Source: Curtobacterium sp. 9128
Lineage (GTDB): Bacteria; Actinomycetota; Actinomycetes; Actinomycetales; Microbacteriaceae
Length of the DNA: 64,000 nt
Assembly (NCBI RefSeq): GCF_900086645.1
Contig: NZ_LT576451.1
Location: 3,286,001 to 3,350,000, forward strand
Reading direction: 5' to 3'
The stretch's first letter is position 1. Each line of letters begins with the position of its first letter. The translations under genes were made by a program, and so were the position numbers. This document shows positions 1-8,870 of the stretch, in pieces. The notes beneath the pieces were generated by a model. The model had not been told where the DNA came from. It worked only from the letters and a program-made list of their open reading frames with translations, and made no database searches.

Positions 1-470
1 CGCTCCCGCACCCCGCCGGGTCGCGCGCGCAACGGCACGACGTGCCCTGGACGGTGCAGGTCGCCGCGGACCGATGCCGGGTCGGCGAGCACCCGGAGCG
101 TCCGGGCACGGTCGTGGGCGCTGATCCCGGTCGTGACCCCGACGGCAGCGTCGACCGTCACGGTGTAGGCGGTCCCGCGGACGTCCTCGTTTTGGGCCAC
201 CATCGGCGGCAGGTCGAGCGTGTCCGCGATCGCGGCGCTGACCGGCGCGCAGATGAACCCGGACGAGTGCGCCACGGTCCAGGCGATCCACTCCGGCGAC
301 GCGAGTTCGGCGGACAGGATGACGTCGCCCTCGTTCTCGCGGGACTCGTCGTCCGCGACGATCACCGGCCGGCCGGCCGCGATGGCGGCGACGGCGTCCT
401 CGATCGTCGACAACCCGGCCACGTGCCCTGGTGCTGCCACGTCGACGACGTGCGGGGCGTCGGCGACCAT
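1..470 (-). CDS. ribB: 3,4-dihydroxy-2-butanone-4-phosphate synthase (RibB or RibBA), 3' end beyond window
   Basis: Partial gene; about 156 codons are visible and the C-terminus lies past the left edge. The domain converts ribulose-5-phosphate to 3,4-dihydroxy-2-butanone-4-phosphate for riboflavin synthesis. Family motifs are clear: the acidic metal/substrate loop [11 protein letters not shown] near residues 40-50, [18 protein letters not shown] in the middle, and [10 protein letters not shown] near the edge. The ATG overlaps the TGA of ribE by one base (TGATG), so it is translationally coupled and under the same FMN riboswitch. In actinobacteria this domain is usually fused to GTP cyclohydrolase II (RibBA); that second domain is not in view, so the fusion is inferred. 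No signal peptide; cytoplasmic. Confidence 0.93.
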   Translation of the reverse strand, partial: MVADAPHVVDVAAPGHVAGLSTIEDAVAAIAAGRPVIVADDESRENEGDVILSAELASPEWIAWTVAHSSGFICAPVSAAIADTLDLPPMVAQNEDVRGTAYTVTVDAAVGVTTGISAHDRARTLRVLADPASVRGDLHRPGHVVPLRARPGGVRE

Positions 471-1114
471 CACTGAGCCTCCAGTTCGAGGACCTGCGCG
501 GCGGCGTCGAGCCGCAGCATGCGCCGGACGTGCCGGGCGAGGACGTCGGTCTCGACGTTGACCCGGTCGCCGGGGACCCGGTCACCGAGCGTCGTGGCGG
601 TGAGGGTCTCGGGGATCAGGCTGACCTCGAACCAGGCATCAGCCGGGTCGGTCGTCTCCGGGGAGACGGCGCTGACGGTGAGCGAGACGCCGTCGAGCGC
701 GATCGAGCCCTTGTCGACGACGAGCGGGCTGAGCTCCGGCGTCAGGGCGAACCGGACGCGGCGCCATCCGTCACCGTCCGCGGTCTCGAGCACCGTCGCG
801 GTGCCGTCGACGTGGCCCTGCACGATGTGGCCGCCGAGCCGGTCGCCGACGGAGGCCGCGCGCTCGAGGTTCACCCGGTCACCCACCCGCAGCGACCCGT
901 GTGCGCTCATGTCGAGCGTCTGCTTCATGACGAAGGCGGTGAACGTCTCCGGGGTCTGCTCGACGACGGTCAGGCAGACGCCGCTCGTCGCGATGGAGTC
1001 GCCGTGCTTCGCATCCGTGACCACGAGCGGGCCACGGATCGTGAGCGCGACGGAGTCGCCCTGGGGGTCGACGGCGGTGACGGTGCCGAGTTCCTCGATG
1101 ATGCCGGTGAACAC
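470..1114 (-). CDS. ribE: Riboflavin synthase, alpha chain
   Basis: Catalyses dismutation of two 6,7-dimethyl-8-ribityllumazine molecules to riboflavin. The protein of 214 residues has the two tandem lumazine-binding repeats of the family: the first opens with [11 protein letters not shown] and carries [13 protein letters not shown], the second has [13 protein letters not shown] and [13 protein letters not shown] chose the GTG at 1114 because the family begins exactly at (M)FTGIIEELG and an AGAGGA box sits about six bases upstream. A longer in-frame start at 1162 would add 16 residues running into the riboswitch region and is unlikely. First gene of the rib operon in view; it overlaps the ribB start by one base. 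Confidence 0.95.
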   Translation of the reverse strand: MFTGIIEELGTVTAVDPQGDSVALTIRGPLVVTDAKHGDSIATSGVCLTVVEQTPETFTAFVMKQTLDMSAHGSLRVGDRVNLERAASVGDRLGGHIVQGHVDGTATVLETADGDGWRRVRFALTPELSPLVVDKGSIALDGVSLTVSAVSPETTDPADAWFEVSLIPETLTATTLGDRVPGDRVNVETDVLARHVRRMLRLDAAAQVLELEAQ

Positions 1115-1210
1115 TGGTGTCCTCTCAACGGGACTCCGGGGGCGTTCGACGATCGTCGGCATCGACGGACCCGTGCGCCCACGCAGGTGGTCGCGTCGTG
1201 TCCGCCAGCG

Positions 1211-1337
1211 CGCCTCCCATCCGGACTCTCACCGTCGGTCCCGGAGTTTCACCGAGTCAACATCAGGCGGGTTCACACCCGTCGTCAGTTCGTGGACTGT
1301 CACCACCGGTTCGGAATTACACCGACCCCGGAGCGCT
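1211..1337 (-). promoter_or_regulatory. FMN riboswitch (RFN element)
   Basis: Read on the minus strand, the segment upstream of ribE holds the conserved blocks of the RFN element in order: GGGGTCGGTGTAATTCCGA, then ACCGGTGGTGACAGTCC, a variable arm, GGTGAAACTCCGGGACCGAC, and GGTGAGAGTCCGGATGGGAG near 1214-1240. Opening and closing strands (CCGGGGTCGG and CCGACGGTGAGAG regions) can pair as the P1/P6-type stems. It lies about 100 bases before the ribE start, so it should lower rib expression when FMN is plentiful. Mechanism (transcription or translation) is not decided by the sequence; boundaries are approximate. Confidence 0.93.
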
Positions 1338-1424
1338 TGCGTACCCCGAACGATACCCCAGCCATGTGGGCGTCGCATCGACACCGGTCACACGCCGTCA
1401 CGTCGTCATGGGGCTCGTGGCTCG

Positions 1425-3893
1425 TCAGCCGCGGCCGCGCGCGAGTGCGACGGCCTGTCGGAGCGAGAGGTCGGGCAGGTACGCGCGGACCACCGCGACC
1501 CCGATGGCAGGCAGTGCCACCGGGTCCGGGTACGCGAGCGCGAGCGGGTGCAGGTCCGGGCCGAACTTCTGCTTGAACCGCAGGAGCGACCGGAAGCCGT
1601 AGACGGGTTCCAGGACACCGCCGACGAGTTCGAGGAGGTTCTGTCCGCCCTCGGGGGCAGGGCCGCCGGCGCTGGCGAGCGGCGCGGCGGAGAGGCTGAG
1701 CCGTTCGGCGCCGTCCTCCCGCATCCGTTCGGCCGCGCTCGCGACCAGGAACTCCATCACGCCGTTCGGGGCTGCTGCGGTGCGGCGCATCACGTCGAGG
1801 GTCCATCCCACGACGCGCCCTTCGCGGAACGACGGCAGCCAGCTGGTGACGGCGAGGACAGTCCCCTCGGCGTCCTGCGCGACGAGCGTGCGGACGGCGG
1901 GGTCACGCATCTCGTCGATCCCTCCGAGCGTGAAGCCCATCTCCGGGAGCTCGCGCTCCGCGACCCACTCCTCCGAGATCGCCTCGATCTGGCGGGTGGT
2001 GGTCGCGGGGAGCTCGTCCCAGCTCGCCCACGTGGCCGTCACGCCCTCGCGGGCGGCCTTGTTCACCGAGGTCCTCACGTCCTGCTTCCGCTTGCCGCTC
2101 GTCGTCCAGGTCCGCGGGTCGAAGTCGGCGTCCTCGGCGACGGGCAGCGTCGCCCAGCCGACGGCGGTCAGCGCCCCGGCGACCTGCACGTCCACGCCGT
2201 AGAACACCGGCGTCCACCCGTTGTCGTCGCAGTACCGGGCGAAGTCGGTCAGCGCGGCCGGCCGGGCGTCCGGGTACCCGAACGGTCCGCCGACGGTGAC
2301 CGCGACGCCGCCGTTGCGCCGGAACGCGACACCGGCCCGGCCGTCCGCCGCGAACCAGTACGCGTTGCCGCGCCAGGTCGTCATCCACCCGAACGTGTCG
2401 CCGCCGCCCGCGACGAGCAGCGCGCGGGCGCGCTCCCGGTCGCGGTGGACCTCGTCGGAGTCCGCGTCGGGTCGTGCGGCACCGGTCGGGCCGATCGCCG
2501 CGATGGCGACGACGAGCCAGAGCACCGGGCCGGCGAGGCCGAGCGTCAAGCGGAGCGCCGGGTCGAGGGCCGGCAGGTGGTCCCAGAACGTGGTCGGGGC
2601 GATCGGACCGAGCGCCGCCACGACCACGCGCAGGGGGTCGGGGACCCGGTTCGGCGACGCGTCGGTGACGACCAGCAGCACCGTGACGATCACCGCCGCG
2701 GCGACGAGCACGGCCGCGGCGAACCCGACGGTGCGGCGACGAGACGGCAGCACGGTGAACGATCGGCGGAGCACGACGAGGACGACCGCGGTCGCCAGCG
2801 GGACCGCGATGGAGGCGAGGATCGAGAGCGTCACGACGAACTGGTCCTCCGAGCCGTGCAGGCGCTCCACCCGACCAGGGACCGCGCCGTACGTGACCGC
2901 CGCAGCGAGCGCGGTCACCACGTCGACCGCCACCACGAGCCACACCGCGAACCGGCTGCCGCGGAACAGCCCGAGGCCGCCGACGACCAGGACGAGGAGC
3001 GGCGGCACCGCGAGCAGCACCGTCCACGGATCAGCCGCGTGGTACGCCAGGAGCCGTCTGAGGCACTCCCCCGCGACGCCGTCCGTCCGGCACCCGGACA
3101 CCGGTGTGACCGGGCCGGCCCCGACGACGGCGGCGATCGGCGCGAGGATCCCGACCCGGGCGCGCGAGACGAGCGCGATGACCGGCCCCACCGCGGACAC
3201 GAGGACGACGGTCCCGAGCAGGACGCGCGTCTCTCGGTGCGAGCTCCGCACCCACCCGGTGCGCTTCGGAGTGTTCCGGAGCAACTCGCCGAGCATCCAC
3301 CCGGCTGCAGCTGCCAGCACCGCGTACAGGTCGGAGGCATGCCCGGCGTAGAGGAACAGGGCCGCGACGACCGCGAGGGCGTTGACGCGGATCCGTCGGC
3401 GCCACAGCGGACCGGCGAACGCGCTCGCGGTGACGATCGTGCCGACGACGGCGGTCCACGGGTCGAACGCGGTCGCGCGCCCGAGGAGGAGCGGACCGGC
3501 TCCACGGCCGTCGAGGTCGACGAAGGCGCTGAGTGCGCCGACCCCGGTTCCGACCACCGTCGTCACGACGAACGCGACGGCGGTCCGCCACGAGCCCATC
3601 AGGCGTTCCGAGGCGCCGACGAGGACGACCACGCCGGCGATGGTCAGGACCAGGGCGACGAACCCGGTCGACGCGGCGAACACGCGGAGCGGCCCCAGCG
3701 CAGCGGTGCCGGACGCTGCGTGGTGGACGCGCATCGCGACGCCGATGGCGGAGGTCAGCACGACGAGGAGCACGACGACACTCGTGACCGGGTACCGCCG
3801 GACACGACCGACGACGGCGCGCCCCGCGCGGGTCAGCCGGGCGCGCACGGGCGCGACACGCTCCTCGTCGAGGACGCGGCCCCCGCCGGTCAC
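1425..3893 (-). CDS. Membrane protein with C-terminal DUF2156 (MprF-like GNAT-fold) domain
   Basis: An 822-residue protein. Roughly residues 30-480 are a polytopic membrane region with many hydrophobic stretches (for example VTSVVVLLVVLTSAIGVAM). Roughly residues 490-822 match the DUF2156 fold seen at the C-terminus of phosphatidylglycerol lysyltransferases (MprF/LysX): blocks such as FGWMTTWRGNAYWF, RKNGG-like FRRNGGVAVTVGGPFGYPD, WVAERELPEMGFTLGG and VVGWTLDVMRRTAAAPNGVMEFLV. MprF proteins transfer amino acids from tRNA to membrane lipid and flip the product, lowering surface charge; whether this one is catalytic is not shown. The ATG overlaps the stop of the upstream esterase by four bases, so the two form an operon in the envelope block. 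Confidence 0.82.
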   Translation of the reverse strand: MTGGGRVLDEERVAPVRARLTRAGRAVVGRVRRYPVTSVVVLLVVLTSAIGVAMRVHHAASGTAALGPLRVFAASTGFVALVLTIAGVVVLVGASERLMGSWRTAVAFVVTTVVGTGVGALSAFVDLDGRGAGPLLLGRATAFDPWTAVVGTIVTASAFAGPLWRRRIRVNALAVVAALFLYAGHASDLYAVLAAAAGWMLGELLRNTPKRTGWVRSSHRETRVLLGTVVLVSAVGPVIALVSRARVGILAPIAAVVGAGPVTPVSGCRTDGVAGECLRRLLAYHAADPWTVLLAVPPLLVLVVGGLGLFRGSRFAVWLVVAVDVVTALAAAVTYGAVPGRVERLHGSEDQFVVTLSILASIAVPLATAVVLVVLRRSFTVLPSRRRTVGFAAAVLVAAAVIVTVLLVVTDASPNRVPDPLRVVVAALGPIAPTTFWDHLPALDPALRLTLGLAGPVLWLVVAIAAIGPTGAARPDADSDEVHRDRERARALLVAGGGDTFGWMTTWRGNAYWFAADGRAGVAFRRNGGVAVTVGGPFGYPDARPAALTDFARYCDDNGWTPVFYGVDVQVAGALTAVGWATLPVAEDADFDPRTWTTSGKRKQDVRTSVNKAAREGVTATWASWDELPATTTRQIEAISEEWVAERELPEMGFTLGGIDEMRDPAVRTLVAQDAEGTVLAVTSWLPSFREGRVVGWTLDVMRRTAAAPNGVMEFLVASAAERMREDGAERLSLSAAPLASAGGPAPEGGQNLLELVGGVLEPVYGFRSLLRFKQKFGPDLHPLALAYPDPVALPAIGVAVVRAYLPDLSLRQAVALARGRG

Positions 3894-5233
3894 AGCGCCC
3901 CTCGCATCGACGGCAGCCCGAGGTGCGCGACCACTGCCGGCAGCCCGTTCGCGAGGACGTACCGCACGGTGTTCCAGTCGTGCGCCGATCCGGGCGAGAC
4001 GATGACCGACGTCTGCATGCCCGCCTGCACCGCGGCGTCGCGGAGCGCGGTGGTCGACGCACGGTACGGAGCGTCGTCCTGCCCGAACCCGAAGACGGTG
4101 AGGTGGTCGTGGTACGGAGCATCGCGACGCATGGTGGCGATCGGCGCCGCGGCCTCGTAGGCCGCCCGGGAACCCCCGAAGCCGACGCGGACAGTGTTCG
4201 CGAGCGACCCGTTCTTCACCGTGAGCTCACTCGAGATGGCGAGCGCCGTACCGAACACCCCGGGGTGCTCGGTGGAGAACTGCATCGCGCAGGTCGCGCC
4301 CTGGGAGAAACCGGTGATGCCCCACGCGTCGGGTGTCGACGCCACGTCCAGGTGGTCCGTGATCCAGCGGACCGTGTCCGTCATCACGTACGTCGCGCTC
4401 CGCCCCAGGCGGCGCGAGTCGACGCACATCGGGTTCCGGTTCGGCGCCCCGAGCTGGTCGGGCGAGACGACGATCGGTGCCAGACCGTGGTGCGCCGCTG
4501 CGTAGCGGTCGAGGTAGCCACCGAGGTTCCCGGTCTGGAACATGTCGGACGGCTGACCCGGCTGCCCGGACAGCGCGATCAGGACCGGGAGGGTCGGCGG
4601 GTCCGCCGTCTGCGCGGCTGGCGGGAGCCAGACGACCGCCTTCCGTGCCCGGAAGTGCGAGACCGTCGCGGGGATCCGCACCGACAGTGTCCGTCCGGAC
4701 TTCGGCATGTTCGTGGGGGCGGTCCACCGTGCTGCATCGACGACCGGGGTCCCGGCAGCCACCGCGTGCTGGTGACCGAGCGAACCCGACGGGTAGGGGT
4801 TGGTGGTGATCGCCTGCTGGATCGTCCGGTAGGCGCCGAAGTCGACGTTCACGCCGAGCCCGGACGCCAGCAGGACGGCGGCAGCTGCGGCGACCGCGAC
4901 GGTGCGACGCCCCCAGCCGCCCTGCACCAGGACGACGAGGCACATCGCGACGGCAGCGCACGCGAATGCGATCCACATCCGGGTGACCGGCGTGAACGCG
5001 ACGCCGAACTCGTCCTGCACGTCACCGAGCCACCACACGAGGACGAGCCCGACCGCAGCACCCACCACGAGCGCCGCGACGCGGACGAGCAGCCGACGTC
5101 CTCGACCGCCCGCGCGCGAGCTGCGACGGAACGGACCGACCAGCGCCCAGACGGTCAGCACCGCTGCCACGACGTCGACCGGGATGAGGACGTCGGGCCG
5201 GACGATCGGCACGCGGAGCAGTTCGTTGAACAC
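3890..5233 (-). CDS. Membrane-anchored alpha/beta-hydrolase esterase
   Basis: A 447-residue protein. The first ~140 residues contain about four hydrophobic segments and would anchor it in the membrane; the rest is an esterase D/mycolyltransferase-like alpha/beta hydrolase. Visible catalytic features are the nucleophile elbow GFSQG near residue 309 and a C-terminal GSAHDWNTVRYVL block that supplies the histidine. The substrate is unknown. The start is GTG at 5233, with an in-frame open stretch upstream but no strong ribosome site, so the exact start is uncertain. It overlaps the DUF2156 gene downstream by four bases, which suggests a shared role in lipid or envelope modification. Confidence 0.83.
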   Translation of the reverse strand: MFNELLRVPIVRPDVLIPVDVVAAVLTVWALVGPFRRSSRAGGRGRRLLVRVAALVVGAAVGLVLVWWLGDVQDEFGVAFTPVTRMWIAFACAAVAMCLVVLVQGGWGRRTVAVAAAAAVLLASGLGVNVDFGAYRTIQQAITTNPYPSGSLGHQHAVAAGTPVVDAARWTAPTNMPKSGRTLSVRIPATVSHFRARKAVVWLPPAAQTADPPTLPVLIALSGQPGQPSDMFQTGNLGGYLDRYAAAHHGLAPIVVSPDQLGAPNRNPMCVDSRRLGRSATYVMTDTVRWITDHLDVASTPDAWGITGFSQGATCAMQFSTEHPGVFGTALAISSELTVKNGSLANTVRVGFGGSRAAYEAAAPIATMRRDAPYHDHLTVFGFGQDDAPYRASTTALRDAAVQAGMQTSVIVSPGSAHDWNTVRYVLANGLPAVVAHLGLPSMRGAL

Positions 5234-5361
5234 GCGTTCATCGTCCCGCTCGGTGACTCACCCGATGCTGCCGAACCGCTTCCGCTCCTCACAGCATCGG
5301 CATCATGCGCTTGCAGGAAGCACCCGGCTCGTTCTCAGGACACCTCCTTGCCGGAGGCGTG

Positions 5362-5399
5362 GCGCTGCGGGGTACCGGCGAACCGGTACCCCGCAGCGC
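5362..5399 (-). terminator. Strong hairpin terminator
   Basis: Perfect 17-bp inverted repeat (arm GCGCTGCGGGGTACCGG) with a CGAA tetraloop, starting nine bases after the stop of the surface-protein gene at 5409. There is no U-tract, as is common in GC-rich actinobacteria. It separates that gene from the esterase operon, whose promoter must lie in 5234-5361; I could not assign -35/-10 boxes there. Confidence 0.8.
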
Positions 5400-5408
5400 G
5401 GATGGTGA

Positions 5409-7334
5409 TCAGTGGCGGCGTCGGAGGACGAGTGTCCCGGCACCCCCGACGAGCAGCATCAGCGCGATCCCCGCTGGTACGAGCTGCGAGGACGCTCCCG
5501 TGTACGCGAGCCCGGACTGGGTCGCCCAGGAGGTCGCTGCGCGGGCCGCCGTGGTGGCGACCGTCGCGACACCGGCGGTGGAGACCGCGGTGCCCGAACC
5601 GGTCGTCGACACGGTGGTCACGGCGTCGGCCGTGGTCCCCGAGCCGTCATCGCCGATCGGGGTCGTGACGCCGCCGGGCGTCGAGCCGCCGTCGCCCGGG
5701 TCCGTGCCGCCGCCGGGCGTGGTGCCGTCACCCGGGTCCGTGCCGTCGCCGGGGTCGGTGCCGTCACCCGGGTCGGTGCCGTCGCCGGGCGTCGTGCCGC
5801 CGTCACCGGGGACCGTCGTGGTCCCGGTGCTGGTGCCGTCGCCGACCAGGCCGATGCCGTTCCCGCCGATGGTGATCGGGAGCGAGACCACCGGTGCGAT
5901 CTGCGTCCCGGACAGGACCCCGTCCGAGCCCGACGTGGATCCGGCCGTGCCACCGGTCGTGCCGGTCGCGGTGCCGCCAGCCGGCACGGTCGTCGTGGCT
6001 CCGGTGCTGGTGCCGTCGCCGACGAGACCGATGCCGTTCCCGCCGATGGTGATCGGGAGCGAGACCACCGGGGTGACCTGCGTGCCCGAGGCGGTGCCGT
6101 CCGAGCCGTCGGTGACCGGGCCGGCCGTGGCGCTGCCGTCAGCCGTGCCCGTTCCGCCGGTCGGCGCGGTGCCGGTCGTGCTGGTGCCGTCACCGAGGAG
6201 ACCGATGCCGTTGCCCGCGATGGTCACCGGCAGGGAAACGGCCGGTGTCACCTGCGTCCCCGACGCGATGCCGTCGGAACCGGAGGTCGTCGGGGCGCCC
6301 GTCGTGCCGGTCGAGCCGGTCGAGCCGGAACCCGGAGTACCGGCAGCCGGGGTGGTCGCCGATCCGGTGGAGGTTCCGTCTCCCACGACGGCGATCCCGT
6401 TGCCGGAGACCGTCACCGGGATCGAGATCAACGGTGCCACCTGGGTCCCGGAGACGGTCCCGTCGGCGCCGGAGGTCGATCCCCCGGTCGATCCGCCGGA
6501 GGTCGCGCCGGCCGGAGCCGCCGCACCCGTCGTCGAGCCGGTGGAGGTCCCGTCACCGAGCAGACCGATGCCGTTCCCGGACACCGTGATCGGCAGCTCC
6601 ACCGCGGGGGCGACCTGCGTCCCCGAGGCGATGCCGTCCGAGCCCGACGTGGTCGCCGCAGCGGGAGCCGGAGTCGGAACCGGAGCAGCGGGTGTTGCCG
6701 TCGCCGAGGTCGACGCGGCGTCGCCACCGACCGCGATCGCGTTGCCGGTCACGTCGACCGGCGCGGTCACGTCACCCGCGACCTGCGTCCCCGAGGCGAT
6801 CCCGTCCGACCCGGAGGTCGACGGTGCCGCGGGAGTCGCCGGAGCGGGAGTCGCCGCCACGGGAGTCGCCTGCGCGGGTGCCGCTGCAGCGGGTGCCGCG
6901 GCGGGGGCAGGGGCGGTCGGCACGGCGGTCGACGCTGCGTCGCCACCGACCGAGATCGCGTTGCCCGTCACGTCGACGGGCGCGCTCACGTCCGGTACGA
7001 CCTGCGTCCCCGAGCCGACGCCGTCCGACCCGGAGGTCGACGGCGCCGCGGGAGCCGGATCCGGCACCGCCGCCGACGCAGGGTCGACGGCCGGTGCGGC
7101 GGGAGCAGCCGGAGCGGCCGGAGCCGGGACGGCCGAGGACACCGCGTCGCCCAGCACCCCGAGGGCGTTGCCGACGGCGGAGACGGGCGCGTCGATCGAC
7201 GGCGCCACCTGTGTTCCTGAGACGGTGCCGTCCGTGCCGGAGGTCGTCGCCGCGTTCGCCGCGGTGGCCCCTCCGACCGTCAGCCCGCCGACGAAGAGGG
7301 CGAACCACAGCCCTCTCGAGACGTACTTGTTCAT
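5409..7334 (-). CDS. Sortase-anchored surface protein with eight chaplin-like repeats
   Basis: A 641-residue exported protein. ATG at 7334 was chosen because GGAG lies eight bases upstream; it opens a signal peptide (MNKYVSRGLWFALFVGG, cleavage near ANAATTSG). Eight repeats of ~37 residues follow, with core SGSDGxxSGTQVxPxVxxP, xITxxGNGIGLxGDGTSTG. This spacing (DGxxSG, P-x-x-x-P, GN, G-D) resembles the chaplin domain of Streptomyces but lacks its cysteines. Repeats 4-8 are nearly identical; repeats 1-3 are diverged and separated by Ala/Pro linkers. A (TDPGDG)n stretch and a Thr/Ala-rich stalk precede LAYTG, a hydrophobic helix and RRRH, a sortase-type cell-wall sorting signal. Likely a wall-linked surface coat or adhesion protein; function is inferred. 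Confidence 0.85.
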   Translation of the reverse strand: MNKYVSRGLWFALFVGGLTVGGATAANAATTSGTDGTVSGTQVAPSIDAPVSAVGNALGVLGDAVSSAVPAPAAPAAPAAPAVDPASAAVPDPAPAAPSTSGSDGVGSGTQVVPDVSAPVDVTGNAISVGGDAASTAVPTAPAPAAAPAAAAPAQATPVAATPAPATPAAPSTSGSDGIASGTQVAGDVTAPVDVTGNAIAVGGDAASTSATATPAAPVPTPAPAAATTSGSDGIASGTQVAPAVELPITVSGNGIGLLGDGTSTGSTTGAAAPAGATSGGSTGGSTSGADGTVSGTQVAPLISIPVTVSGNGIAVVGDGTSTGSATTPAAGTPGSGSTGSTGTTGAPTTSGSDGIASGTQVTPAVSLPVTIAGNGIGLLGDGTSTTGTAPTGGTGTADGSATAGPVTDGSDGTASGTQVTPVVSLPITIGGNGIGLVGDGTSTGATTTVPAGGTATGTTGGTAGSTSGSDGVLSGTQIAPVVSLPITIGGNGIGLVGDGTSTGTTTVPGDGGTTPGDGTDPGDGTDPGDGTDPGDGTTPGGGTDPGDGGSTPGGVTTPIGDDGSGTTADAVTTVSTTGSGTAVSTAGVATVATTAARAATSWATQSGLAYTGASSQLVPAGIALMLLVGGAGTLVLRRRH

Positions 7335-7362
7335 GGTCATCACTCCTGATCGAGATGTGTTC

Positions 7363-7407
7363 CCGACCGCGGTCGCGGTCGGTGGCGCGTCCTGCCTGAC
7401 GGGCAGG
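7363..7407 (-). terminator. Two small hairpins downstream of the Pro/Ala-rich gene
   Basis: Between the stop at 7418 and the next start at 7334 lie CCTGCC-TGACG-GGCAGG (7391-7407) and CCGACCGCG-GT-CGCGGTCGG (7363-7382). Either could stop or attenuate transcription from the upstream gene into the chaplin-like gene. No U-tract; assignment rests on position and pairing only. Confidence 0.4.
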
Positions 7408-7417
7408 TGCGCCGATC

Positions 7418-8760
7418 TCAATCAGGGGCGACGTCGTGGTCGCCGGTGAGCGACGCGGGAACGGCGTCGTCGGCGATGGTGCCGCGTGTCCCCGCGGCGA
7501 GGGGGTCCTGGTCGGCGTCGGCGGCGACCGTGCCGACGACACCGGCGCCAGCCGAGCCGACGGTCGTGGTGCTGCCGGCGAGTCCTGATCCGGAACCGCC
7601 GAGCGGCGAGTCCTGGTGGCCGTGTCCGTCGGGGACGAACAGCGCGCCACCGCCGATCGTCGCGGACGCGGGAGCGTCCTGCTCACCGGAGGACGCGGCG
7701 GGCGCGAGCACGGTGACGTCGTCCGCGGCCGGGGTGGCCTGCGCGACCACGGCCTCGGGTGCCGCAGCGGCCCGAAGAGCTACCTGCCCCGACGGTTCGC
7801 CCACCGACGTCGAGGAGCCGCCCAAGGCGGGAACACCGTCACCTGCCGGAGGCGAGGGGATCTGTGGATGGGGCACCGAGCCTCCAGGCAGGGTGCCCCC
7901 ACCGGTCCCGGGCGTGCCCGGAAGCACGTCCGGGACCGTTCCCACGGCGGTCCCGACGCCGCCGAGGGTGTCATCGACCAGCCCGCTGACCGGTGCGGTC
8001 ACCGTGCCGAGCGTGTCGTCGCCGAGCAGCGTGCCGACGATCGGGACGGCGCCGACGACGTGGTCGAGGGTGCTCACCACCGTCGTCACCGGGCGTGCGT
8101 CGGTGAGTGTCTGCACGGTCCCGGTGACGGGACGGAGCACGGTGGCGACGGTGCCGGTGAGCGGACGGGAGGCGCTGGTCGCCTCCGCAGGGTCGGCCGG
8201 CGGAGTCGACGTGGCCGGCGCCGTCGTGGTGGCCGGCTCGGCCGGCTGCGGTGCGGTCGGCTGGACCGGAGTCGCCGGTCCGGGAGCCGTCGGTGTGGCG
8301 GCTGGCTGCGGCGCGGACGGCTGCGCGGGGGTGCTCGACGGCGGTGCTGCCGGAGCGGGTGCTGCGGCCGGTGCTGGCGCAGCGGCCGGGGCTGGCGCGG
8401 GGCCGCTGCTGCGGGGGCTGGCGCGGCCGGGGCTGGCGCGGGTGCCGGTGCTACGGGGGCTGGTGCGGCTGGGGCCGGGGCTGCGGGGGCGACGGCCTGG
8501 TGCACGGGGTCCACGACGTCACCGAGGGCCTGCCCGACGCCACCGGCGACGCCGTGCACGGTGTCGCCGAGCCCCTGCACGAGGCCGCCGACGAGACCCG
8601 GCTGCGACTGCGACTGCGTCTGGGCGGGCGGCGCCGTGGAGGCAGACGCGGAGTGCGCGCCGAAGGTCAGCGAGAGCAGCACGGCGGCGGCGCTCACCCC
8701 GGTGCCCACGAGGGCGTACCGGATCGCAGCGTGCCAGGGTGCACGCAACGGCTTGTCCAT
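7418..8760 (-). CDS. Secreted Pro/Ala-rich protein, apparently frameshifted near 8396-8403
   Basis: Starts at the ATG at 8760 behind a near-perfect GGAGGTGAGCGC ribosome site. The N-terminus MDKPLRAPWHAAIRYALVG begins an export signal ending near SASAST. A Gly/Val/Leu-rich segment (GLVGGLVQGLGDTVHGVAGG) leads into an Ala/Pro tract. Around 8396-8403 the frame becomes Arg-rich nonsense, while the other frame continues seamlessly as Pro/Ala/Thr-rich sequence and then a Gly/Val/Thr-rich domain ending HDVAPD at 7418. One base missing from the short G run restores a single protein of about 447 residues. I recognise no catalytic domain and no sorting motif. With its neighbour it looks like a cell-surface component. 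A box GGCACCGAGCC...GGTGCC lies in-frame at 7872-7897. Confidence 0.65.
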
Positions 8761-8870
8761 GCGCTCACCTCCTGATCTGGCTGCGCACGTAGAGTGGTTG
8801 ACCGGCACGGTACGCCTGATCGGGCGATCGCGCACCCCCTTTCCCAAGGAACCGTCAGGAACAGCTCGGC

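Noticed and set aside
519-4160. Very long open frame on the plus strand (over 1200 codons) across the rib and DUF2156 genes
   Set aside because: Arg/Gly/Asp-rich low-information translation, antisense to genes with clear families; a by-product of high third-position GC.
7412-8400. Plus-strand Ala/Gly/Val-rich frames opposite the Pro/Ala-rich gene
   Set aside because: Complement of a repetitive gene; no ribosome site and no signal peptide, whereas the minus strand has both.
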